Source of the DNA: Marisimplicoccus sp038110465
GTDB taxonomy: Bacteria; Bacteroidota; Bacteroidia; Flavobacteriales; Flavobacteriaceae
Direction: 5' to 3'
DNA: 10,118 bases
Assembly: GCA_038110465.1 (NCBI GenBank)
Contig: JAYNJU010000019.1
Location: forward strand, 1 to 10,118
Position numbers and translations under genes: made by a program
Notes under the pieces: model-generated
What the model saw: the letters and a program-made list of their open reading frames with translations, nothing else
Told to the model about the DNA's origin: nothing
Databases searched by the model: none
Shown: positions 1-6,066 of the stretch, in pieces
Layout: every line of letters begins with the position of its first letter
Numbering within the stretch: position 1 is the first letter of the stretch

Positions 1-194
1 GGATTATGAGAGGGAATATAATATGAGAAACCGTGTCTCTTACATATTTGATTAATTATTTTGTCTTGCATTACAGGTGAGTTACCAGTAATTACTTTAA
101 GGTTTACATTTCCCTTTATAGAATTCAATAACATATATTCTTCAATCAACTCTAAACCCTCAGCATGAGTTTTACCATGTAAGTCAATCTTCAT
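1..194 (-). CDS. Stand-alone Smr-domain protein (3' end cut off by window edge)
   Basis: This is the first 64 codons of a small gene read leftwards; the rest lies outside the window. The product opens MKIDLHGKTH and so begins directly with the DLHG motif (residues 4-7) of Smr (small MutS-related) domains. An amphipathic helix follows (about 10-24), then a strand and turn LKVITGNS (32-39) where Smr domains carry the second motif HGxG, then a helix (about 40-54) and FSYYIP (56-61), where the final Smr strands begin. Known family role: Smr domains nick or cleave DNA or RNA and occur at the C-terminus of MutS2 or as separate proteins. The ATG at 194-192 overlaps the last 11 bases of mutS in another frame, which suggests translational coupling. 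No upstream sequence precedes DLHG, so little beyond a bare domain seems likely. The domain call is firm; whether it is a nuclease here, and whether it works with MutS, are inferences. The second motif ends in Ser rather than Gly. Confidence 0.75.
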   Translation of the reverse strand, partial: MKIDLHGKTHAEGLELIEEYMLLNSIKGNVNLKVITGNSPVMQDKIINQICKRHGFSYYIPSHN

Positions 195-2772
195 TATTAA
201 TTTGTTTTTTGATTTGATTTAGTTTTATTAGAGCCTCTACAGGACTTAAATTATCAATATCTAAATCTTGAATAATCTTTCTTATCTCTTGCATTTTAGG
301 ATCTTCGATATCAAAAAAGCTTAATTGAAAATTGTCATCATTCATTTCATTTTTTAATCCTTTTGGATTTCTATTCTCCATTAATTTTAATTTATTTTTT
401 GATGAATTGATTACCGATTTTGGCATTCCTGCCATTTTAGCAACATGAATTCCAAAACTGTGATTACTTCCTCCTTTAACTAACTTTCTTAAAAAAATCA
501 CTTCTTCTGATGATTCTTTTACACTTACATTAAAATTCTTTATCCCTTTATATATTGACTCCATCTCATTTAAATCATGATAATGTGTGGCAAATAATAC
601 ATGAGGCTTTAGTTTATTCTCATGAAGAAACTCTGCTATAGCCCATGCAATAGATATTCCATCATATGTACTAGTCCCACGTCCAATTTCATCAAGTAAT
701 ATAAGGCTGTTTTCTGTCAAATTATTTAATATTGAAGCTGTCTCATTCATCTCTACCATAAAAGTAGATTCACCCATTGATATATTATCACTAGCTCCAA
801 CTCTTGTAAATATTCTATCAATAATTGAAAAGTTCATTTTTTTGGCTGGAACAAAACTTCCAATCTGAGCCATTATTGTAATTAATGCAGTTTGTCTTAA
901 AATTGCAGATTTACCAGACATGTTTGGACCAGTAATCATAATGATTTGTTGATTCTCATCAATTAAAATATCATTAGGAACATAAACTTCTCCTGGAGGA
1001 AGATTAGATTCAATTACTGGATGTCTACCATCCACTATTTCAACTTTTTTTGATTTATTTATTTTTGGACAGCAATAATTATCTCTTAATGCTCTTTTTG
1101 AAAAAGAATTAAGAATATCTATCATAGATATCTTTTCTGAAATAGACTTTAGTATGTTTAGCTCATCTTGAAGGTTATCTATTAATTTTAAAAATAACTT
1201 TAATTCTAAGTCCTTTATTTTTTCATCTGCGTTAACTATTTTTTCTTCATACTCTTTTAGCTCTTGAGTTATATATCTTTCAGCATTAACTAGAGTTTGT
1301 TTTCTAATCCATTCATTAGGTACTTTGTCTTTATGAGTATTTCTTACTTCAATAAAATATCCAAATACATTATTAAAAGAAATCTTTAGAGATGGAATTT
1401 TTGTGTTGTTTGTTTCTCTTTCTAAAATCTGATTTAAATATTCTTTGCCTGAACTTCTTATTTTCCTAAGGTCATCAAGTTCTTGTGAATATCCATCAAT
1501 AATATAATCTCCTTTAAGAACAGATACAGGTGAATCTTCTTTGATTGTATTGACTATTTTATCAATTATTTTTTTTGAGCTAGGAATAGAATTTCCAAAT
1601 GATTTTAAGTTTCCTTTATATTCACTAAATGATTTTTTTATTTGCTCTACATTTTCAAGTGAAATTTTAAGATTAATTAATTCTCTTGGAGATACCTTAT
1701 ATGTAGCTATTTTTGACATTAACCTTTCTATATCTGAAATATCAATCAAATTTCTATCAAGAACTTCCGAGGCTTCTGAATTTTCAATTATTGATTTAAC
1801 TAAATCTTGACGATCTTTTATTCTATTTTGATCTATTAAAGGAAAAGCTATCCAATTTTTTAATTTTCTAGAACCCATACTTGTTATTGTCCCATCAATA
1901 GTTTCAGAAAAATTAAAACCATTCAATGAGTTAGAGTGGAATAGCTCAAGATTCTTCATTGTGAACTTGTCCATCCAAACATATGAGTCAGGAAAAATTC
2001 TCTGAATATTAGAAATATGACTTAAATTACTATGCTCAGTATCATCCAAATAGTGAATAATTGATCCTGAGGCAACAATTCCTAACTTAATTTCTTCAAT
2101 TCCAAAACCTTTTAAACTTTTAGTTTTAAAATGTTCTAATAATTTTTTTTCTGAATAAGTATTATCAAAAACCCAATCATCCAATGGATAAATGTTGTAT
2201 GAATTACCTATAAGTTCTAAAAACTTATTTTTTAAGGGTTTTGAGATTAGAATTTCATTTGGTGAGAAATTTGATAATAATTGATCAATTAATTTTATGT
2301 CACCCTGAGAAACATAAAAATCTCCTGTTGAAACATCAAGGAATGAAATTCCAAATTCATTTTTTTCAATAAATACTGAGGCTAGATAATTATTTTTCTT
2401 TTGATCTAAAACTCCATCATTTATAGCTATTCCAGGTGTTACTATTTCAGTCACTCCTCTTTTTACAATTTTTTTTGTCAGTTTTGGATCTTCCAGTTGA
2501 TCACATACAGCTACTCTATTACCTGCCTTCACTAATTTAGGAAGATATGTTTCTATTGAATGGTGAGGGAATCCAGCAAGTTCGACTTCACTTGTTGAAC
2601 CAGCTCCTCTTTTTGTTAATACTATACCTAAAATTTTTGAAACTAATACAGCATCTTGACCAAAGGTTTCATAAAAATCTCCAACCCTAAATAGAAGTAT
2701 AGTATCTGGATATTTTGATTTAATATCATTATACTGTTTCATTAAAGGTGTGATTTTAGAAGTTTTAGTCAC
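184..2772 (-). CDS. mutS: DNA mismatch repair ATPase MutS
   Basis: MutS finds mispairs and small loops in newly copied DNA and recruits MutL. At 862 residues this is full length for the MutS1 family. The N-terminal mismatch-binding domain carries the F-x-E motif in GDFYETFG (F33, E35). Connector, core and clamp regions follow to about residue 560. The ATPase domain has Walker A GPNMSGKS (615-622), Walker B LLDEIGRGTST with D694/E695, and the ATHYHDL histidine at 730. Near the C-terminus QLSFF (816-820) is a good match to the beta-clamp-binding motif. The last 30 residues resemble the small tetramerisation segment of E. coli MutS. The start is GTG at 2772-2770: an in-frame TAG lies five codons upstream, and the next ATG (residue 11) would remove the conserved TP preceding it. 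There is no C-terminal Smr domain; that domain is encoded by the overlapping next gene. The 44-bp gap to the divergent methyltransferase gene holds the likely promoter. Confidence 0.97.
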   Translation of the reverse strand: MTKTSKITPLMKQYNDIKSKYPDTILLFRVGDFYETFGQDAVLVSKILGIVLTKRGAGSTSEVELAGFPHHSIETYLPKLVKAGNRVAVCDQLEDPKLTKKIVKRGVTEIVTPGIAINDGVLDQKKNNYLASVFIEKNEFGISFLDVSTGDFYVSQGDIKLIDQLLSNFSPNEILISKPLKNKFLELIGNSYNIYPLDDWVFDNTYSEKKLLEHFKTKSLKGFGIEEIKLGIVASGSIIHYLDDTEHSNLSHISNIQRIFPDSYVWMDKFTMKNLELFHSNSLNGFNFSETIDGTITSMGSRKLKNWIAFPLIDQNRIKDRQDLVKSIIENSEASEVLDRNLIDISDIERLMSKIATYKVSPRELINLKISLENVEQIKKSFSEYKGNLKSFGNSIPSSKKIIDKIVNTIKEDSPVSVLKGDYIIDGYSQELDDLRKIRSSGKEYLNQILERETNNTKIPSLKISFNNVFGYFIEVRNTHKDKVPNEWIRKQTLVNAERYITQELKEYEEKIVNADEKIKDLELKLFLKLIDNLQDELNILKSISEKISMIDILNSFSKRALRDNYCCPKINKSKKVEIVDGRHPVIESNLPPGEVYVPNDILIDENQQIIMITGPNMSGKSAILRQTALITIMAQIGSFVPAKKMNFSIIDRIFTRVGASDNISMGESTFMVEMNETASILNNLTENSLILLDEIGRGTSTYDGISIAWAIAEFLHENKLKPHVLFATHYHDLNEMESIYKGIKNFNVSVKESSEEVIFLRKLVKGGSNHSFGIHVAKMAGMPKSVINSSKNKLKLMENRNPKGLKNEMNDDNFQLSFFDIEDPKMQEIRKIIQDLDIDNLSPVEALIKLNQIKKQINNED

Positions 2773-2816
2773 TTTTTTGTCTTTGCACTAAAGTAAATAT
2801 ATTTAATTTTACATTG
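2773..2816. promoter_or_regulatory. Divergent promoter region between mutS and the SpoU methyltransferase gene
   Basis: These 44 bases must hold, or lie close to, the promoters of both divergent genes. A perfect 12-bp palindrome TAAATATATTTA sits at 2794-2805, so each strand reads TATATTTA, one base short of the Bacteroidetes -7 consensus TAnnTTTG. On the + strand a TTTG at 2776-2779 lies 18 bases upstream of that element, about right for the -33 box, and would place the transcript start only a few bases before the ATG at 2817. On the - strand TATATTTA (2801-2794) or TACTTTAG (2795-2788) could serve mutS. The match is imperfect and the region is very AT-rich, so this is a candidate only. Confidence 0.25.
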
Positions 2817-3350
2817 ATGCGAAAGCTTAGAAATACAGAGCTTAATAGAAAGACAGTAGAAGAGTTTAAAAATTCAAAAAAAACTAAAGCTATTGTAATA
2901 CTTGACAATATTAGGAGCATTCATAACGTCGGATCAATTTTTAGAACTTCTGACTCTTTTTTGATAAACAAAATAATTATATCTGGAATAACTGCTACTC
3001 CAGAGAATCATAAGATGGAAAAAACTGCTTTAGGATCATCTGATTCAGTTGACTGGGAGTATACAAATGATATATTAGAGACAATTAAGAACCTTAAAAG
3101 TAAAGGCGTAATTATTATATCAGTTGAACAAGCAGATGAATCTTTAAAAATTGAAAAATTCACTCCTAAAAAGAATAAATTTTATGCATTTATTTTTGGA
3201 AATGAGGTGGATGGTGTACTTGATGAAATAATTGAAGAATCTGACATAGTCCTTGAAATTCCTCAAATAGGGACTAAGCACTCACTAAATGTATCGGTAG
3301 CAGCAGGAATAGTTCTTTGGGATTTTTATTTAAAAACTGAGATTCTTTAA
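2817..3350 (+). CDS. SpoU/TrmH-family RNA 2'-O-methyltransferase
   Basis: This enzyme should transfer a methyl group from S-adenosylmethionine to a ribose 2'-OH in tRNA or rRNA, using the knotted SPOUT fold. All three SpoU motifs are present in the 177-residue product: motif 1 NIRSIHNVGSIFRT (31-44, with N37 and the catalytic-type R43), motif 2 FGNEVDGV (127-134) and motif 3 IPQIGTKHSLNVSVAAGI (148-165). There is no clear substrate-binding extension beyond about 20 N-terminal residues, so it is close to the minimal catalytic domain. I prefer the ATG at 2817 over the in-frame TTG one codon upstream. The target nucleotide cannot be told from the sequence: TrmL (tRNA wobble base), TrmH (Gm18) and rRNA-acting members all share these motifs. 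The last 21 bases overlap the convergent folK. Confidence 0.9.
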   Translation: MRKLRNTELNRKTVEEFKNSKKTKAIVILDNIRSIHNVGSIFRTSDSFLINKIIISGITATPENHKMEKTALGSSDSVDWEYTNDILETIKNLKSKGVIIISVEQADESLKIEKFTPKKNKFYAFIFGNEVDGVLDEIIEESDIVLEIPQIGTKHSLNVSVAAGIVLWDFYLKTEIL

Positions 3351-3836
3351 AATTTTTGGCAATTCATTATCGTAAGATTCCAATACTAAATTTTCAATAG
3401 ATTTTTTTAATACTGGATGAATATAATTTGGTTCTATTTCTTGTAAAGGTATTAGCACAAAATTTCTCAACTCAATTTTTGGATGAGGTATATTTAATTT
3501 ATCGGAATTAAAAACTAAATCATCATAAAATAAAATGTCAATATCAATTGTTCTGTCAGAGTATTCAAAAGACTTTAAAGCAGAGGATTTTTCCCTTCCC
3601 ATCTTGATTTCTATTTCATTAATTGATGATAGAATAGATTTTGGAGATTTAATTGAATTTACAATTAGACAAATGTTATAGAAGTTGTTTGATTTAAAAC
3701 CCCATGATTTTGACTCATAAAATGAGGACTGAACTAATATTTTACCAATTTTTTTTTCAATCAGATCTACAGCTTCATTAATTAATCTATATCGATTACC
3801 TTTGTTCGATCCGATTGAAAGATATACTTTACTCAT
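3330..3836 (-). CDS. folK: 2-amino-4-hydroxy-6-hydroxymethyldihydropteridine pyrophosphokinase (HPPK)
   Basis: HPPK moves pyrophosphate from ATP to 6-hydroxymethyl-7,8-dihydropterin, the step before dihydropteroate synthase in folate synthesis; it is a cytosolic monomer. The 168-residue protein matches the family's usual size. Visible hallmarks are the N-terminal YLSIGSNKGNR (5-15), an FYESKSWGF-like substrate loop after the first helix, and the signature RTIDIDILFY, whose D98 and D100 correspond to the magnesium-binding aspartates of E. coli HPPK. PHPKIELRNFVLIPLQEI follows, the usual C-terminal block. Here folK stands alone, not fused to or beside other folate genes. Its ATG is only nine bases from the divergent transporter start, so its promoter must lie inside that neighbour's coding sequence. 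Its 3' end overlaps the methyltransferase gene. Confidence 0.95.
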   Translation of the reverse strand: MSKVYLSIGSNKGNRYRLINEAVDLIEKKIGKILVQSSFYESKSWGFKSNNFYNICLIVNSIKSPKSILSSINEIEIKMGREKSSALKSFEYSDRTIDIDILFYDDLVFNSDKLNIPHPKIELRNFVLIPLQEIEPNYIHPVLKKSIENLVLESYDNELPKILKNLSF

Positions 3837-3845
3837 AATAATTAT

Positions 3846-4550
3846 ATGAATTCCAAAAACTTATCATTTGCAAATAAAATTTATTTAATTCTTGCAGGAC
3901 TTTTCATAACATCTCTTGTTGCATCAAATTTAATATTTACAAAAATATTTTATTGGTATCCTCTTGATATTAATATATTAGGGGTGAAACTTTTTGAGCT
4001 TTCTGTTGGAATTCTTCCTTACCCATTGACTTTCCTAATCACTGATTTAATCTCTGAAATATATGGTAGAAAAAAAGCAGACCAGGTTGTAATCACTGGA
4101 ATTTTTGCTTCAATTTTTTCTATACTTCTAATTTTAATTTCAAGTTATGTCCCTGCAATTGAAGCTTCTCCTATTGATGATGAGACTTTTAATAGTGTTT
4201 TTTTAAATGCACCCTTGGCAGTTCTTGCATCTATGTTAACTTATTTATTTGCTCAGTTTATAGATATTAGAATTTATCATTTTTGGAAAAAGCTAACAAA
4301 AGGAAAGCATTTATGGTTAAGAAATAACTTTTCAACTTTTACATCACAATTCATAGATACTTTCACAATTGTATCATTACTGATACTTTTTGGCATTTTA
4401 CCTGAAGAAAAATTTACTGTATTAATTATTTCAGGGTTTTTATTTAAGGTAATTGTTGCAATTCTTGATACCCCAATATTATATCTTTTTGTTTGGGTAA
4501 TAAGAAAAAGATTTAATCTTAAAATTGGAGAAGAAATAAAAATTGATTAG
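3846..4550 (+). CDS. yhhQ: Queuosine precursor transporter, YhhQ/VUT family
   Basis: This is a 234-residue inner-membrane protein with about six hydrophobic segments (roughly 11-33, 46-70, 78-103, 118-141, 163-184, 189-218). The stretch LPYPLTFLITDLISEIYGRKKAD (57-79) is the family's most conserved block, with acidic residues inside a membrane segment. A second polar-in-membrane segment, FTSQFIDTFTIVS (165-177), is also typical. E. coli YhhQ takes up queuosine precursors (preQ0/preQ1) for the modified base Q at position 34 of tRNAs for Tyr, His, Asn and Asp. That role is established for E. coli and inferred here; the exact precursor may differ. No queuosine synthesis gene is visible nearby, which would fit salvage. 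The ATG at 3846 has no Shine-Dalgarno. A weak promoter match (TTTG 3801-3804, 20 bases, TACTTTAC 3825-3832) lies inside folK. The following rluF is in the same frame, separated only by the TAG at 4548-4550. Confidence 0.9.
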   Translation: MNSKNLSFANKIYLILAGLFITSLVASNLIFTKIFYWYPLDINILGVKLFELSVGILPYPLTFLITDLISEIYGRKKADQVVITGIFASIFSILLILISSYVPAIEASPIDDETFNSVFLNAPLAVLASMLTYLFAQFIDIRIYHFWKKLTKGKHLWLRNNFSTFTSQFIDTFTIVSLLILFGILPEEKFTVLIISGFLFKVIVAILDTPILYLFVWVIRKRFNLKIGEEIKID

Positions 4551-5246
4551 TTGAAAACATTAAGAATAAATAAATATCTAAGCGAAGTAGGATTTTGTTC
4601 AAGAAGAAAAGCGGATGAATATATATCTCAAGGAAGAGTCTTTATCAATGGTAAATTAGCTGAATTGGGATCTAAAGTAAATTCTGATGATGAAATCAAA
4701 GTTGATGGTGAGATTCTTGAATCAAATGGAAAAAAGCGGGTATATATTGCTTTCAACAAACCAGTTGGAATTGAATGTACTGGTAACAAAAAAGTAAAAG
4801 ATAATATTATAGACTTTATTAATCATAAAGAAAGACTCTTTACTATTGGAAGGATCGATAAACAAAGTGAAGGTCTAATATTATTAACCAATGATGGAGA
4901 TATTGTCAATAATGTTTTAAGAGCAGAAAATAAAAAGGAAAAGGAATACATTGTTCATGTAAACAAACCTCTGAATTCAGAATTCATTGAAAAAATGAGA
5001 AGAGGTGTAAGAATAATGGGTAAGATGACAAAGAAATGTTATGTAAAAAAATTACATGAAAATAGTTTCAAAATTATTTTAACTCAAGGATTGAATAGAC
5101 AGATTAGAAGAATGTGTGAAACCTTAGGATATAGAGTTACAAAATTAAAAAGAGTCAGGATAATGAATATTCACTTAGATATAAATATTGGTGAATATAG
5201 AGATCTTAATGATGATGAAATTAATCAGCTATTTATTAAGAAATAG
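4551..5246 (+). CDS. rluF: Pseudouridine synthase, RluF-type (S4 domain + RsuA-family catalytic domain)
   Basis: The enzyme turns uridine into pseudouridine. The order is an N-terminal S4 RNA-binding domain (about 4-50, with RINKYLSEVGFCSRRKADEYI) followed by the RsuA/RluB/E/F catalytic domain. GRIDKQSEGLILLTNDGD (100-117) holds the catalytic Asp103, and QGLNRQIRRMCE (179-190) is the second conserved block. KKEKEYIVHVNKP, KMTKKCYVKK and GLNRQIRRMC...RIMNI track E. coli RluF more closely than RsuA, RluB or RluE as I remember those sequences. E. coli RluF modifies U2604 of 23S rRNA and U35 of tRNA-Tyr. The Lys-rich tail of E. coli RluF is absent; this protein stops at 231 residues, soon after the fold ends. 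The only usable start is the TTG directly after the stop codon of yhhQ, with no ATG before the S4 core, so translation probably re-initiates from the upstream gene. The end overlaps the convergent DUF2797 gene by 11 bases. Confidence 0.87.
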   Translation: MKTLRINKYLSEVGFCSRRKADEYISQGRVFINGKLAELGSKVNSDDEIKVDGEILESNGKKRVYIAFNKPVGIECTGNKKVKDNIIDFINHKERLFTIGRIDKQSEGLILLTNDGDIVNNVLRAENKKEKEYIVHVNKPLNSEFIEKMRRGVRIMGKMTKKCYVKKLHENSFKIILTQGLNRQIRRMCETLGYRVTKLKRVRIMNIHLDINIGEYRDLNDDEINQLFIKK

Positions 5247-6027
5247 AAATTTCAGCAACATAACCTTCGTTAGATCTTACGTTAAAAACACTTGAATCAT
5301 CAAAAATCAAATATTGACCTTTTATTCCTATAAGTTTTCCTGAAAATGATTCGGATTTCTTTAAACTTAAAGATTTTATCTTATCAATTTCTCCTTCAAT
5401 TTGATAGTTAAAATTTATTACCTCCGAATCTTTTTTTAAGTATTGATTAAATTCATCACCTAAAGTGTCTATAGCAATTTCTTTTTTTTCAATTAAGTTT
5501 AAGTCTTCTATCTCACTTTTTATCATCTTTCGCCAATTAGTTTTATCTGAAAACTCTTCTTTTAGCTTGACCTCAGCTAATCCTGCAAGATACCTATTAG
5601 GAACTTCAATTAATTCTATTGCCTCAATTGCACCTTGATCGATCCATCTGGTAATTTTATTATTTGACCTAGTAACTCCAACTTTTATTTCGCTAGTCTT
5701 TGAAAGATAAACAATATGATTTTGCAGCTGTATTTTCTTCTCATATTCAAGGTCCCTATCTTGAATATTTAAGTGAGCTTTACTCAATTCAGGTTTCATT
5801 ACCCATTCCCCAGCTTTAGGTGATTCAAAAAAACATTTTTTACAAAAACCATTAGCAAAAATTTCTATATTTTCTAAACATGAAAGACAGCAGTATCCAA
5901 TTTTATTAAAGTTTAATTTTCTTCCAATAAACTGATTTAGGAATAAGCTGTCTCTATCAAAATCTAATATATATTTAACTGGATTATCATGCAGGGCTAT
6001 CATTTTTTTTAGTACTCCAGAAAACAT
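5236..6027 (-). CDS. DUF2797 protein: zinc-ribbon-like cluster plus GIY-YIG-like segment, function unknown
   Basis: I recognise this 263-residue protein as the DUF2797 type, without a known reaction. Two parts stand out. Residues 46-65 contain CC-x2-C...C-x2-C (C46, C47, C50, C62, C65), which should form a small zinc-binding ribbon. Residues 104-153 read HIVYLSKTSEIKVGVTR, then R127, W128, D130 and G132, then AGLAE with E152. The spacing resembles GIY-YIG nuclease domains (IVY standing for GIY, KVG for YIG, then an Arg and a Glu), although the second motif Tyr is replaced by Lys. The C-terminal third is Lys/Glu-rich and ends in a beta-rich segment with IKGQYLIFDDSSVFNVRS. A nucleic-acid role is inferred, not shown. 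No signal peptide or membrane segment is seen. The ATG at 6027 was chosen; M9 is an alternative. The GH3 gene is divergent 39 bp away. Confidence 0.8.
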   Translation of the reverse strand: MFSGVLKKMIALHDNPVKYILDFDRDSLFLNQFIGRKLNFNKIGYCCLSCLENIEIFANGFCKKCFFESPKAGEWVMKPELSKAHLNIQDRDLEYEKKIQLQNHIVYLSKTSEIKVGVTRSNNKITRWIDQGAIEAIELIEVPNRYLAGLAEVKLKEEFSDKTNWRKMIKSEIEDLNLIEKKEIAIDTLGDEFNQYLKKDSEVINFNYQIEGEIDKIKSLSLKKSESFSGKLIGIKGQYLIFDDSSVFNVRSNEGYVAEISIS

Positions 6028-6066
6028 TATCTATTTTATTATTTTTATGTTAAATATAAATATTCC
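6028..6066. promoter_or_regulatory. Divergent intergenic region, DUF2797 gene / GH3 gene
   Basis: These 39 bases separate two divergent start codons and are almost pure A and T. They must hold or adjoin both promoters. Several near matches to TAnnTTTG (such as TATTTTTA) occur, but none is exact on either strand, and nothing resembles a Shine-Dalgarno before either ATG. I can support the region's role from position only. Confidence 0.2.

Noticed and set aside
1541..1810. 89-codon + strand open frame inside mutS
   Set aside because: It lies antisense within the conserved mutS core region, has biased hydrophobic composition and no recognisable motif; a shadow of the real gene.
2814..2816. TTG as the start of the SpoU methyltransferase
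   Set aside because: An ATG follows immediately; the TTG adds one residue and has no better context.
5240..5253. GAAAT-AGAA-ATTTC hairpin at the rluF/DUF2797 ends
   Set aside because: A five-pair, almost all-AT stem of very low stability with no clear T-run; not enough for a terminator call.
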